Origin: Diogma glabrata | Lineage: Eukaryota > Arthropoda > Insecta > Diptera > Cylindrotomidae | NCBI GenBank assembly: GCA_963693315.1 | Contig: OY856188.1 | Location: 267,649,114-267,713,113, forward strand | DNA length: 64,000 nt | Reading direction: 5' to 3' | Shown here: positions 13,120 through 26,680 of the stretch, piece by piece | Numbering within the stretch: position 1 is the stretch's first letter | How the letters are laid out: the number at the start of each line of letters is the position of its first letter | Made by a program: the position numbers and the translations under genes | Notes under the pieces: generated by a model | Database searches by the model: none | Told to the model about the DNA's origin: nothing | The model's input: only the letters and a program-made list of their open reading frames with translations

Positions 13120-14480
13120 AAAAAAATTTTACCGGAAGTGGCAAACAGGAAGTTGGGATGCAAAACTGTTGTGAACCGTACTAAACGATTATGTATCAAG
13201 TTTCATCTAATTCGATTATCAGGTACAGATGTTATTGAGATTTCAAAAAACAGGTATATGGAACAGCCCCCCACTACTTTGTTCACTATCGCTCAAAAAC
13301 TAATCAGTTCCTTGCCATACATAGTTTCATCTTTTTCCAAAGTGTCATCAAAATTTATTCACGAACGAATGCTGTGTGTTCCCAACAAACATTGAAAAAA
13401 TTGTGACACAGTAAACAGGTGTTCGGGAGGTCCCCTGCCACTTACTTCAATACTCTCCAAAAACTAATCAGTTCTTTGTTATTTAAGTCTCCATCTTTTT
13501 TCTAATTGTCATTAAAATAAATGGATGAATGAAGTCTGTATGCTCCCAACAAACTTTAAAAACAAATTATGAAAAGTCAGCATTTGTATGGTAGACCCCC
13601 CTGATCAATGTGTCCCAAAAGATGATAATTATTTTCTCACACTAATTGAAACCTTTTCCATAAGTTTCATTCTAATCACTTTATTATTGTAGGCTGTAGT
13701 GTGCATAAAGACAAAACTTCAAAAATGTACAAAAAAAAAATTTTACCGGAAGTGAAAGACCGGAAGTTGCTATGCAGAACTGTTGTGAACCATACTAAAT
13801 TCTGATGTACCTACCAAGTCTCATTCAATTCGATTATCAGGTACAGATTTTATTGAGCTTTCGAAAAAACAGGTGCTCCGGGGACCACACCACTTTGGTC
13901 ACTATCGCTCATAAACTAATCAGTTCTTTGTCATACATATTTTTTCCAAAGTGTCATCAAAATTCATTCACGAACGAATGTTTTATGCTCCCAACAAACA
14001 TAAAAAACATTGGGTAAAAACCACCTGTTGTATGGTGAACCCCACAACCCTTTATCCAATGTACTTCAACAGCTGTTAAAATTTTTCTCATGATACTTGA
14101 AAGCTTTTACCAACGTTTCATGAAAATCGATCGGTAATTGTAGGCTACAGTAGAGATAAACACTTAAAAAAACGTTTTTAACCGGAAGTGACAAACCGGA
14201 AGTTGGTATGCAGAAATATTGGAAACTGTACTAAAATCTTATATACTAAGTTTCAATAAGATCATAAGCCGGGATTAGAAGTTATTCAAGATTTAAAATT
14301 AGAGGTGTTCGGGAGACCCCCCGTCATTTTGTCCAAATTTAAAATGAATCCCGATCTTCCATTTTTAAGTGAACCTGTATCATTTGCCAAATTTTCATCA
14401 AGATCCTATGCAGAAATGTCATCCACACACCCACACACCCACCCACCCACGCACATACAGACGTACACCAAAAAATTTTA
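13120..14480 (+). repeat. Diverged tandem repeat, three unit starts
   Basis: The signature ACCGGAAGTG-(N)-CGGAAGTT followed by GCA-AACTGTTG-GAACC occurs at 13131, 13745 and 14181. Unit spacings are about 614 and 436 bp. Shared sub-blocks follow in the same order: TACTAAA, a TTCGATTATCAGGTACAGAT block, GGTGTTCGGG-like and ACTAATCAGTTC segments. An extra partial unit begins near 13420. The array ends with a CACACCCACCCACGCACATACAG run at about 14420-14462. No convincing coding frame spans it. It could be satellite-like or the expanded terminal repeats of an element. Confidence 0.7.
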
Positions 14481-16780
14481 TTGTCCAAAACAAAAGCAAA
14501 AACAAAATTTGGGGTATGTAAGATTTTTTTTCACGATAGATTGCATTACTTCACACAATTTAAAATTGTTGTGAAGTAAAAATACCAAATATGAATGTGT
14601 AAGTTACATGAAAAAACTATAAAATTCAACTGCAACTTCCAGCCTTGAGGAATTTTTCACCATATATCAGATTCAAATTTTTGTAAAGAATCTAAAAATA
14701 TACAAATGAAACTAATGAAATATTGTTATTTGTGTAATTTTTACAAAAGCCCCGGTATAACATATGTACGTACAGTAAACATATTGACATCATTTTTTTT
14801 GTTTCTTCCGTTTTATGTTACCGGTCCAGTTGAATGATTTGATTTTGTTGCGATTTGTTTGTTTTGGAATATATTTCTGTTTTTAATAATTGGAGTTTAA
14901 ATTATTGTTGATCCAGATGTGCATATATTTCAATTCTGTTATTTTATTGGAAGCATGGATGAGTAGCAAACAAAACTTTCTTGTTCTAGAATAAATTGAG
15001 TATGATTATTTATATTTGGAAGAGACATATGTATTTCAATTGTTAATTTTCTGTTATGAAAGACGTTCATTTTTGTTTATTTTAATTTATGTTGCTCGTT
15101 GCGCCACATCCTTAAAGAAAGTATTAGATAAATTTATGATCTATAAGTGAACAATACTTAAAGACTACACAATCGACAATATCTATGTTTGCACTATTCT
15201 TCCACAGTTTTTGTTTTTTTGCTATTCGCGTCAACGAAAAACGAATAGATTCACAAAACTAACTAATGATAGAAATTTGATCTTTTATTAAAAAGTATTT
15301 AAGAGGACTCACGCCCACTTTGAATTGAAGCAATCGGTGATATTGGACTTGAGATTGAGATAGAGATTAGCTTTGAGCAAAAGATGTAAACTAGTGGTAT
15401 TCAGTTAAAAAAATCTATTACAATTGTGTTATTACTTCTCTGTCAACAACAATACCGATAACCAATAATAAAACGAAAAAGTCTAAAAAAACCGATATCC
15501 CAATTTTATGACACATTGTAATAAAAGAAAATGTAAAAATGAAAAACAAAGAAATCCAATGAAATATCTTTTCCGAAAAAAATCCATTTTCCTTTGAAAA
15601 AATTTCCCATAAATAAGAGTAATAAATTTTAAAATATTTGCACATCCATTGTTAATTAAATTCTAATAATTACATCTCTCTATTTTTTTTTCTTTGTAAT
15701 ATAAAATAATTAATTTAATCAAATCAGAAATGTTAGCCAAATTAAAATAAAATTTTCATTTTTCTTTAGAATTTTTATTTTTTATTGTATATTAATTAAT
15801 TTATTACCCAAAACAGTTTATGATAGATAGTAGTGTTCTTGTTCTTTATTCAATTTAATGTTGGAAATCAATTTTTATTTTCTGTTTGCTTAGAAAATTA
15901 AAAGAAAATACTGAAGGGGGTAGGGTGGTTGGTTGAATGGAGAAAATATAATAGTAGAAAATTTATGATCTGGAACTTATGTTTTTGTCTATTCAATAAA
16001 ATACACAAATGGAAGAAGATCGATTAAAGTGCATGTTTTCGTATTAGAAAAATCTGGTTAAATTTAATACATACATAAATTAGTTTTTGGCCTTTGGGAG
16101 AAATTGTTCGAAATCAATTTCCATAGTTACTTGAGTTAAATTGCTCACAAATCCCGAATATAAAGATTATAGTTAATCTATGTGCGCTAATAAAGTTTGG
16201 AAGAACAATATAAAAGAATGAAGTTGTTTCAGTGGAAAATAACAACAAAAATAATTAAATGGAGATCAAATAATAAATTGATGCTAAAATATTCAGTGAT
16301 TAAAAAGAGCACAAAAAAAAATAAAATACAATTTAATTAAAACGTTTTCACTGAATATGAATATGAAAAACTAACAAATAAATTCGTTAAGGACCAACAA
16401 TTTTCCCTAAATTAAATTCTCACTCCAGATTAATATTTGATTTCATGGTCCTTTGATCGGAATTTGCTTTTAAGATTAAATAAAATTATTATATTAAATT
16501 GCATTAATTTTTTATTTACATTTAGTATTTTGTTGGAAATTATTGATTGATTAATTTTATCGAAAAACATTTAAATGTTAGGAACGGCGCTGAATATCAG
16601 TGTGTCGTTTGACGAGAAAGTCCTAATCAACAGATCCACCATTGCAAATTAAGCAGGGTAATTTTAACCTTTAATTGCTCTGCATATTTAGTTATACGAT
16701 AACTACAACAATTGGACTATGATGGAAGAGATAACACAATCAAACATCCTATATTAAACGATTTCTACTTTAATGATTTT
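14480..16780. other. AT-rich gene-free spacer
   Basis: No conserved motif was found on either strand. A 75-codon hydrophobic frame at 15418-15645 on the minus strand is composed almost entirely of AT-rich codons and is probably a chance frame. Confidence 0.55.
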
Positions 16781-16859
16781 TTATATCCAGCAGCCAAGCT
16801 GTTCAGTTCAGGAAGCAACCGTAATCAAAACAAAATTAACAAATATATTGCCTCAAGGA

Positions 16860-19614
16860 GGTTGGTTTCAACCCGAGGAAGTGAGTGACTGTTTGAAGAA
16901 GGGGAGGAAATGTAGAAGGAAGTGTAGTCTGTTTATCCAACTTCGTGATGTTACATTAGAGCTGTGTAGTGATAACGTACCGCCAGATAAAATTCATGGC
17001 TTACAGCGTTGACCCTCAGATGATACAATTTTTAAAGTCGGTCAAGAACAGAATGGCCCAGTTACAGAAAAATAATATCGAAATGTTCGCGCGTCAACTG
17101 GGCTTCCTACCACCTGCCACTCTTCTGCAACATTTATCTTGTTTCCACCAAAAATTTTTTTCTTCGACTCAGATGAACATTCCCGGTGGTTTATGCAGGA
17201 CCACCAGAAAATTTGGAAGCTCCCAAAGAAAAAAATATTCTAATACGTTTACGGTAGGTTTAAGTTCGCACTCCGTTTAATCCGTCGCTTTACTTCGCAC
17301 TCTGTATAATTTTTCATCTTCATTTTCTACTTTCGTACCGTATATTTTTCTTTGATATTTCGAGCAAGATTTCTCCATTCTTGATTGCGAAACCGGACCT
17401 TTGCTTTATTTACTTAGAATGATCACGCCCGGACTGGCGAAACTCATTGGCATCTTGGTAAAACCCGATCAAGATCGCCCCCACGTTAGGATTAAAGAAA
17501 TTCTTCTGACCCGCCTATCAAGCACTACTCCAAGCCGCGTACGTAACGTAGAACTAATTCAAACCGCGTACGAAAGCCCTTAAAGTTACTGTTGAATCCC
17601 AAAACTGATTTCCAAACACCACTCAGAAAATTATTTGGGAGAAAAAACTTCCTACGGCTGTGCACTCTGCTATTACGGTGGTCAACGTTGATTTGCAATC
17701 AACGACCGAGATAGAAGAGAAAGCTTTTCTTCTCTTCAAAGCACTGAAATCAGGGGTTTGCTATCCCTACCGCTTTTTTACCGCTTAAGACATAGGTTTT
17801 CAAGGTCATCCAATAACAAAAATTCATCCGACCTTCCTAAAACGATTTTCCCAATTCCAGAACGGTCGAACGGTGCTACCACGATCCAAGTCACTAGTTC
17901 AAAATGTTTTGAATGCCCACTGCCCACTACCATCATTATTTTAAGAGAGATGCCTTAAAAAGTGATCCAAAATGAAAACACTTTTCAAGCCATTCTTATT
18001 CCTCTTCCTCAGCTTTTTCTTGGCGGCGTGTGACGATAATGATGCCCAGCACCGTCTGCTAATCTAATCCCCGACATTATTTCACAAAATTTCTGCCTGG
18101 CTGATACAGAATAAAGTGTCAGTTATTCCCGCAACTGTTGAGCAAAATGTGTCACGGTAATATTCTCCCTCTACGTAGTTAACGCAATTACACTTAGCAC
18201 TTATGGTATGGTACAGCTTCTTCCCTGAAATATAGCGCTTACAATCGCAAAGTCCTAGCAGTTTACTGTGCTATTAAGTATTTCCGTTGTCTACTTGAAG
18301 ATAAAACCTTCACTCTTTTCACAAATCATAAGCCTCTTATTTAGGTTTTGTGAAATTCCCACCAAAGCAAGTCCTCGTCAATTCAGGCATTTAGATTTCC
18401 CCATTCAATTTATGATACCGAACTTAGGGAATTATTGAACACTAGTCCAACACAGGGCTGGCACAAAACGGCTTGCCAAAAAGCGCATGTTTCTCGCCCA
18501 AATCGATCTCATTTAGATAACTAGATTTAAACTCTAAAGATTTTTACATTCCACTTTCTAATTCTGCGTACAAGCTCTCTTGGTTGAAAATTATTGATCG
18601 TTACACTGGCTAGTCTGAGACCGGTGGCTTCCGATCTTTACTTCAATTAAATTGACCGTTTCAGAGTGAATTTTGTTATCGTCACTGTTCAGTACTCCCA
18701 ACTTGAATCCAACCCAATTTGAATCCCAATTTGAATCCAGTGAATTGTCTAAACTTATTGGCTTCGAACATAAACAAATTACAAGTAACAATTCTAAATG
18801 TAACGGACTCATCCAACGTTGCCACCCGCCCTAAAAAACTGCTATTATGGTCTTTGACCGTACTAGCCGTACGCGTATACTACGATCAATATTAACCAGT
18901 TTACGAACCACTTTTCATAAAGATTTCCAATCTTCATCGTCAGAGCTAGTCTACGATAGTAACACGCGTCTTTTTAGGGAATTCTTTAGCCAAAGTTCTA
19001 ACCATACCGTAGTCCGATTTCCTCTCCACTGATACAACATTTTAATTACCTTCGGCCTTACATTGGTGCATACACGGTTCTCCTAAAGTTTTTATTTGCA
19101 AAGCACTCTACTCTTGTTCACATGTCTTCTTACGAATGTAAATCGCTTCCTTACCTATCCATTAAGCGCGATGATATAAATTTTGTTATTGGCCGCAAAG
19201 GTCAACAGTCAACACATTCGTCTTTCTATCGACAGATTAAAAGCTTACTGTAGGAAAAAATCTGAAGAGGATTTAACTCAAAACTCACCAACTTTGAGTA
19301 CTAACTTGTCGCGCAAAGCAAACTACATCATTTACAGATGATGTTCAATTTACTTCTTCGACTACATCCTGTTCTTCTACTTTTACCTCAAAAAAAAAAA
19401 AGAACGCGACGCTGACGTTACTATATCAACTAAAAGGATTAGATTTAATCCCATTCCTTAACCGCGTATATTCCATTGTGTATCCATAATTACACGAGCT
19501 TTTAGAGCATCCAAAGTTTAAACACGTTTTCTTAGTTCTCTTTCACACTAAAAGTTTTCTTCTTTTTTCTTTACTTTTACGCCGTCCCACCGTCGGTGAC
19601 ACTAGAGGGAGGAG
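16860..19614 (+). mobile_element. Gypsy (CsRn1/Kabuki-type) relic G1
   Basis: A heavily decayed plus-strand Gypsy copy. Gag remnants lie at 16970-17580, including a KEILLTRLS segment that parallels the KSEIINRLS segment of the intact Gag at 34 kb. An RNase H piece at 18225-18350 reads YSAYNRKVLAVYCAIKYF. Integrase core traces at 18585-18620 (IIDRYT with a stop inside) and 18700-18840 lead to an integrase C-terminal segment at 18847-19032. The sequence ends in a purine tract TAGAGGGAGGAG at 19603-19614 directly before TGTTGTGG, the probable start of the 3' LTR. Protease and most of RT are missing. Confidence 0.75.
18847..19032 (+). pseudogene. G1 integrase C-terminal remnant
   Basis: Sixty-one codons read LRTTFHKDFQSSSSELVYDS and onward. 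This matches the conserved post-catalytic region of the CsRn1-type integrase, whose intact counterpart at 30.7 kb reads GIRSSVKTDLGCTPADLVYG. The reading continues near 19140-19240 in another frame, with an NFVIGRKG-like segment resembling the C-terminal beta-barrel part of integrase. Confidence 0.75.
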
Positions 19615-20812
19615 TGTTGTGGTAAAAATTTTCTAAATTTAAAACTTATAAGTTTTATATATTAAAATAAATGAAACACGTAAAAAAATATTATTTCATC
19701 GTTGATAGTTATTTCAGCTCTATAGTTCCTTCAAGAATTACAAATTACAGTGCTACAACCTCCTTTTGGGATATGCTATTTGGATGATGGAAATTCTTTT
19801 AAAAAGTATTCCTTGACGCAAAATGCTTTTCTAAGGATTCCTTCAAACTGCTCTGGAAAGCAAGACACTAGCTGTCGCTGACCTTGACCTAACTGCGACA
19901 GCAGAATTGGTTGATCGCGTCTACGCTACCCTTTTAGGCCCCTCTATCATGGCATTAACCTCTCCAAATTCAAATTCTAACGAAATAGCTTCTTTGACTA
20001 CGTATCTCAATGAACTCGCTGATCTGAAAAGCTATACTCGCTTATTTGAGAATATCCCCATATCGGATATTACTGCTGAAACGGTAACCTCAGCACTCTA
20101 CTCTAATTGAACCGCTCGTTTCGGAGTAGCTTCAGTCTCCCAATTCGAATCCAATATTTTCAGTGAGTTGTCTAAACTTATAGGTTTCGAACGCCAGTGC
20201 GTTGGCGTTACAATCGTAAATGTAACGGTCTCATTGAACGAACAATCAATCCACAAACAATCAAATCTACTATCAAGGCTTACGACAAGACAGACTGGAC
20301 ACGGATATTACCTTCAATCCGACTTGGTTTACAAACCATCTTTGGCAAGGATTTCGAATCTTCATCTGCAGAACTGTTTACTGTAGGCAAATCCGTTTTC
20401 CAAGAGTATTTGCCAGCAAAAACACAAATTTCATTCCACAAACTAATCTTGTTTTCCAGATGAAACAACAATTCGATCAACTTCATCCCATTAGCGCATC
20501 AAGGCACTCTTCCGAAAAAGTTTTAGTTTTCAAAGGCCTTGAATCTTGCTTACATGTCTTCTTACGCACAAACTTAGTTCGTGAGTCGCTTCAACCTCCA
20601 TACGGAGGCTCTTACCCAATCATTAGTCGCGATGAATAGAATTTCGTCATTGATCGCAAAGGTCAACAATATTTTCTAGTAAAACGTTTAGTCCTACGTT
20701 TAGTAAACGTTTAGTACTACTAGAACTTTCTGTCGTTTTCCTAATGCGAAGGCATCCACCTCTCCTTTCTTCTCTTTCATATCAACCATCTGGGATGGCA
20801 CTAGGGGAGAAG
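19615..20812 (+). mobile_element. Gypsy (CsRn1/Kabuki-type) relic G2 with internal deletion
   Basis: This plus-strand copy joins a Gag C-terminal part directly to an integrase core. Codons from about 19840 read a segment like the intact Gag (TLAVADLDLTATAELVDRVY against the LLTLADKIW region). The same frame at 20036 passes from YTR into IPISDITAETVTSALYS, which is the integrase sequence seen also at 23.5 kb. Everything between (knuckle, protease, RT, RNase H) is missing. Integrase C-terminal sequence follows at 20270-20420, then an NFVIDRKGQQ-like piece at 20640. It ends in CTAGGGGAGAAG before TATTGTGGCGAAC, a probable 3' LTR start at 20813. Confidence 0.75.
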
Positions 20813-20879
20813 TATTGTGGCGAACGAACTCTAAATTCACATATGCATTTTTTTTCGCATGATATATTGTTAAAAGACG

Positions 20880-22600
20880 CTTTACACCATTGGGGAAAAA
20901 ATAAAAGAAAATCGAGGTGAAAACGCGTTAAAAAAAATTTGTTTAGAAAACGAAATACGAACTTTCGGTTAACAAAAAATGGTGTTAATAAAAATTTTTA
21001 TTGTTCCATGTCTGATGCGGATGGCACAAATACAATACAACAAAAACTTCCGATACGCTGCATCACCAAACATTTTCCCTCGAAGAGCAACATGAAACCG
21101 GATTTATGGAAGGATTAAAGATCAGAGGAGTCACGTCATAATCTCTAACAGGCACTACAAATAAGTTGTTGTTTGCGCAAATAAAAGTGCTGTTATAGAT
21201 ATATATTGCACATAGGACTGTCATCATCAGTGCAAACTGTGATTCAATTCAATAGAAAAACGAAAGAGATCAAATGATAAAATTTCAAGGCATGAACATT
21301 ATAGAAAGTATCAAAAATAAACAAAAAATACATCTTCAATCTAGCTAAGATTTAAGAAGCCCAAAAGGCTTCAAACATTAGCAAATATTACAAAAGCTAC
21401 AGCCAAATTCTTAAGAAAAAAAAACAGATGCGCACAATAAGGAGTATTATGAGTTAGATTAAGAACTAACTCTTTTGGGTAATGAAATGATATACCATAC
21501 TAAGCGCAAATCATTCATTATTTTTGCTGTGCAATCTGCTAATCTATTATATTGACAAAATTAAATCAAAGTTTAAAATTTAAAATAAATAGGTTAAAAT
21601 TTATACACTACCTTGACATATCATCCAGTGTACACTCAATAACACCGTGCAGAGTGTTATTCCATCGAACCGACTTAAAACAAAGTACGTATCAGTTCAA
21701 GTTTCACCGGTTTCATTTTAAAACACAATTTACTAAGTAAACACATATATCTTAAATTAAAAAAACACTGAATAACATTGATCACGCACTAATCCACCCA
21801 TCCTAATTAAAAACACAGTAATTAGCATTTAATTTGGTAAATCAACAAAAATTGTTACACAAAATGTCGCTACAAAAATAATATTAACTGTAATTTGTAA
21901 ACTTCAAAAAAATTCTTCTTTCCGATTTTACTGCTATTTTATATGCTACGTTTGGAATTTGAACTATATTTTTATTTTAATAAAAATACAGTAGCGTTTG
22001 AAGATGAAATACAAATTGTTCGAAGGGAGATTCAAACACTATTTTTATTGAAAATGAGAAAACACTGAAGTTTTGTCAAATTTTGAACATTCTCATCTGT
22101 AAGCCTCAGAAACTTATTAAATTATGAAACTTTTATGACATTAATTTGGTCATGAATTTTATTTAAGTTGTTGAGGTGTTTCTGGTTAGTGATTATCACC
22201 ACAAAAAGAAGATATGACCTGTTTAATGTGGAAGAGACAGTTCAGAGTAGGATCAAGTTTGTGATTTGCGGAAAATTTTATTGATAATGTAAGAGAGAAA
22301 TGTTTTGTTTTTAACAATGCGTCACATAGGCACAAAACACGTGTGGATAGCAGTAGCCAATGATGAGTTTTATGTTGAAGGACTATCCAAATAGAAATAA
22401 TGTTCAAAAGATGGTTAAAGGAGATAGGGATATGCGAATTTTCAGAGCACCGAAAAAGCCTTATTTTTTATTTTATAGAACACAGAAAGTTCTTATTTCT
22501 TTATTTTTACAGAGTAAAATAACTCCAGAAATTTTTATCTTTTTTTTTTAACAAAAACAACATGGTGTGGTTATGAGTGACAGTTCGAAATAATATTCCT
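20880..22600. other. AT-rich spacer, probably including LTR remnants
   Basis: No gene was recognised. The left part should hold the 3' LTR of relic G2 and the right part the LTR of relic G3, but without a second copy of either LTR their outer ends cannot be placed. Short open frames at 21552, 22186 and 22360 have no recognisable motifs. Confidence 0.45.
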
Positions 22601-22654
22601 CCGCGTTACCATCAATTTACTGAAAAATTGATTAAGACCAATGTTCGCCACAAC

Positions 22655-24720
22655 ACTCCCCCCCTCCTAGTGAAATCGCAGATGGGATGGTATGGAAAAG
22701 CAAAGAAAGCAGAATACCGTAGCATTAAACGAAAATGAGTTTAAGTGATTCACCCTCCTCAAGTAGTTACAGCAAAAGGGTTAAAAGTGAACTTTGAGGT
22801 GTAAGATCGAATTTTACCTTTTAAGTTGACATAATGGTAGGTAAAGACTGGAAGATGAATAAGGAAGTAGATTGGACGTTGCCTGTAGAAGACAGTATTT
22901 CGTTTGTGCGACTAAAAGTACTATAGAAGACGATGGAGGTGGAGTTCAGATATCTTCAGATTCTGACCTAAAACAAGGCTTTAACCTGCCAATGGAGACT
23001 TACATGTGTTGACCTTTGCGATCTATAACGAAATTCTTTTCATCGCGACTAATGACTTAGTAAGGACCTTCGTAGGAAGGCTGAAGCGACTTTCATACTA
23101 AGTCAGTGCGTAAAAAGACATGAGAGCAAGATTGAAGAGCTTTGAAAAAGATTGCTTTTTTGGAAAAGTGCCTTGATGCATTAATGAGACGAAGGGGATC
23201 GAAAAGTTGTTTCAATTGATTTCAGATTGTGGAATGAAATTTAAGTTTTTGCTGAAAAACTCTCCAGACGACGGATTTGCGTACCATAAACTAGTTCAGC
23301 AGATAAAGATTGGAAGTCTTCATGAAAAGTGGTTCTACGATTGAAGGCAATATCCGTGTCCAGTCTGTCCAGTTGTAAGCCATGATAGAAAATTTTAGTG
23401 TTCATTGAGCCCTTTACATTTAGCATTGTAACTAGTAGTGCGATAACATTCGAAACCCATGAGTTTAGATAAAGAAATTAAATTCGAATTGTGAGCCCTG
23501 ATCAGTGATGATTGCTGAAAGTAATCTAAAACGTGCGATCCACTTAGAGTAGAGTGCTGAGGCTAACGTTTCAGCAGTGATATCCGAGATGGGGATAGCC
23601 TTGGACCAGCGAGTATAGCGGACAATAATTGTAGCACAATATCGTTCGTCCTCAGAAGTAGGAAGTGGACCAATTATGTCCATATGCATCTCGGCAAATC
23701 GATGTGAAGTACGTGCCTAGAAAATTTGGTCTTTTGTCAAGCCAGGCAGTTCTGTGCCATTTGTTCAACGTATTTTCAATGGATGGCCAAATGACCTTAT
23801 CCGTAAGGATTTTGGCTGAAATGTTGACCCCTGGGGGGATAAATGGTGTAGGCTATTAAAAACAGATTGATTAAATTGCGACGACTTGCTTTGGCAGGAT
23901 TTTGAACCAAAGCGTAGATAAGAGGCTTATAATTGCTGAAGAGAGTGAATTCTACCTTCAACGAGATACCTAAAATATTTAATAGTAGAGCAAGTTGCGA
24001 CTCGATTAGTCAAACAGAGAATAAAATGAGGTATCCAACAGTTGTTGATTTTGTATTGGACGAACGCGTCAAGTACTTTATCCGACCATTGCAACCGATT
24101 GGAGAATGTGCGAAAGATAGGCAAGAATTAATGCCTCGCAAAGTTACCGCCTGCATAGGTCGAAAACTAGAATGGCGTCTTCGGACCATTGAATGACTCG
24201 TTGTCATTATTTTTTAAACCTTTCAGAAAATCGTTAAGGGCTTGATTGCCACCAGCGTAAGGAATGAAAGCACGGTAGAAATCAATCATACCTAGAACAC
24301 GACAGAGTTGCCTAACACTTTCTGGATGATCAAACCTTTTGTTTGCATCGACACGTTCTAAAGTTGGCTTAATTCCAGTCGAATCAATTTGATGCATTAA
24401 GAAGTCAACTTCGTTTTTTGCAATTGATTATGGGACTTACGTTAAAAAGATGCTATAATACAATTCGAAGGTGAGTGAGGTGTTCCTCAAGAGTCTTGGA
24501 TGCAATAAGGAGGTCATCAATGTAGATGAAACAGAATCCAAGGTCTCGAAGTAATGAACGCATGAACGGTTGGAATGATTGCACAGCGTTTCAGAAGCCG
24601 AATGTCATTCGAACGGTGTGAATATTGCTGTTTTAGCAATGTCGTGCTCATCATTGGGAATTTGATGATAGGCAAGAATGAGATCAATTGTTGTGACATT
24701 ATTAAGAGAACGGTAAGTCA
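22655..24720 (-). mobile_element. Gypsy (CsRn1/Kabuki-type) relic G3, minus strand
   Basis: Reading right to left, RT remnants at 24.72-24.45 kb include a TTIDLILAYHQIP-like segment. A post-RT segment follows at 24397-24167 (the SVRQLCRVLGMIDFYRAFIP piece is typical of the Gypsy RT to RNase H connection). RNase H traces are near 24010-23930, integrase core at 23689-23465 and integrase C-terminus at 23426-23241. The copy ends in a purine tract (plus-strand CTCCCCCCCTCCTAG, 22656-22670) followed on the minus strand by TGTTGTGGCGAAC, the 3' LTR start at 22655. Gag and protease were not recognised. Confidence 0.78.
23465..23689 (-). pseudogene. G3 integrase catalytic core remnant
   Basis: The frame reads HMDIIGPLPTS near its start (the first catalytic Asp), then IPISDITAETLASALYSKWIARF, and ends near ITDQGSQFE (the second catalytic Asp). 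This is the same arrangement as in the young element at 31 kb. The catalytic Glu region lies beyond a frame break. Further integrase sequence is at 23241-23426. Confidence 0.8.
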
Positions 24721-24739
24721 TTACTACAGGTCAACTCTT

Positions 24740-26200
24740 GCGGGTTGTTAAAAAAATTTATATTTATTTTGGGAAAGTTTTAGCTTGAGACTGGATTTTT
24801 TTCCCCCGTCAAGATTGTGTAGCCAATTTAGATTGAGGCTTTAAAGTTTTTAAAAAGATAATTGACAATAAGGCCTGGCAATTTTAGCGAGCTTCGGAAA
24901 GTTCCACAGAAGTGGTTTAGCTTTAGAGTTTATAATCACTGGACCTTTACTACTACAAATAAAATTGATGCTACGGGACAGCATCTGTCCCCACACGAAG
25001 CTTGAAAATTGGGAATCTCTTAATGTTTTATAAAATTATTCTGACATTCCAATGAGAATAAAGTAATAAAAATTAATGTATCTATAATCTAAAAATACCT
25101 TGAATTATAACTGTTGATTGATGTCATCAATATTCTTCAATTCCCTTGACTAGCGTTTGATCAATTAATTAAATTGGATGAACTAATTTGTGAACATAAG
25201 TTGCTGCTGTTGAATTACACCTTCGTTGTTCGAAATGCCCAATTGAACATTGCATTCGATCCTTTAACTTTTCATTCATATATCTGCCTTTGAATCCATG
25301 CGGTTTCAACAACCGAAAGAACCATCAAACAAACGATTGTCTCTAACTGTGGTAATAGCTTCGATCACTGTTATCCTTGCTATTCATACTTTCGATAACA
25401 TCATTGGGTACTTTATCTTCATGTACTGCCACTTTTATAAAGCAGATTTAACAATTAATGACAACAATTATCCTTCTATGAAATAAAATAAAAAATATAA
25501 TTGAAATTGTCATCCAAATTATCAGCTTTTTGATGAACAAACAAAAACACAAATCACTGTAAACTACTTAGCGGGGTGGAATCTTCCATTGTAATTAAAG
25601 CCAATAAATAATGCTTTCTCAAAAACAGTTATTAAAATTAGAAATCAATTTTAACAATTAAACAAAACGACATTGGAATTTTTTCTTTGTTTACAACTTT
25701 TTTTTTATTTGCTTGATTGCAATTAAATACATCACTTTTGAATTAAAATATTATTGATTTATCACATCAAAGTTAAATAATACTATCAATTGACATTGAT
25801 CTATATAAATTAAGTAGATTATTGGATGTTGTAATTCTTTTGAAAAGCAAAAATGGAATGAATAATTTTCAAATTAAAAATTGCAAAAATGTGATTTTGC
25901 CTTTGCCATCTTATGATGTCAAAAACAAAATCGGGTAATACTTGAAATTCAGCAAATGATTAACAACGACGTCTGTTCATTAGTATTGGAAATAAAAATT
26001 TAGTACGTTCGTTTGCTTTTTATAGTATATTCAAAATTTAACTAGCAGTTAAGTTTTAGAAAATTTTAAAATTATTATTAATGTAAAAATGAACGGAAAC
26101 TAATGAAATGCATTTTTTATTGAATTGAAAACGAAGATGAATTTGGTTTTATTATTGTTTTGCGATTATTGCGATCGTTACAAGTTCTTCACTGAAATAG
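24740..26200. other. Gene-free spacer
   Basis: From 24.75 to 25.0 kb there may be degraded upstream parts of relic G3, but no protease or knuckle motif could be recognised. The rest is AT-rich. A 62-codon frame at 25298-25486 has a hydrophobic middle but no supporting context. Confidence 0.4.
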
Positions 26201-26224
26201 GTCCCAACGACTTCCTACGTCACT

Positions 26225-26680
26225 GAAAAAGCTTTTTCTCTCCATCTGAAATTACTACGATCTATAAAGCATATATACGACCGATCCTTGAATTCGACTC
26301 CCATTTATGGGCTGCACCATCAGAAAACTCTTTAAATTTTGTCGACAGATTTCACAGGCGTGCATTGAAGTTGATTGATGATCCAATGAAAACATCGGGT
26401 ATGTATTTCCTGCATTATACAAGAGTATTTGGAGCTCTTACACTATTATACAGATACTATCTCGGTAAATACTCTAAAGAAAAGGATTAATAACTCTTAC
26501 CTTTCATGTTCCTTATTCTGTTTGAATCGATTACCAAAAAATAATTTTTCCTGCTACGTACAATCCGCAAAGCACTTAAATCTGCAATACATCAACACAA
26601 TCGTTCGTTTTATCCTAAGTCCTTAAATACCAACATTTCCTTTCCTTTCCTATGGTTAAAGTGTTCATCAAGAATTAGAG
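26225..26680 (+). mobile_element. LINE reverse transcriptase C-terminal fragment
   Basis: The plus strand reads, across two frames, an IYDL-KAYIRPILEFDSHLWAA-type segment. This is the common post-RT thumb region of CR1/RTE/Jockey-like LINEs. It continues as a DRFHRRALKLIDD helix and then TLLYRYYLGKYS and SFYPKSLN-like pieces. Stops interrupt it near 26480. It has no upstream RT core, so it is a short 5'-truncated or deleted fragment. The clade is uncertain. Confidence 0.65.

Noticed and set aside
15418..15645. Hydrophobic 75-codon minus-strand frame that looks like membrane spans
   Set aside because: Phe/Ile/Leu-rich translation is expected from AT-rich DNA. No conserved pattern.
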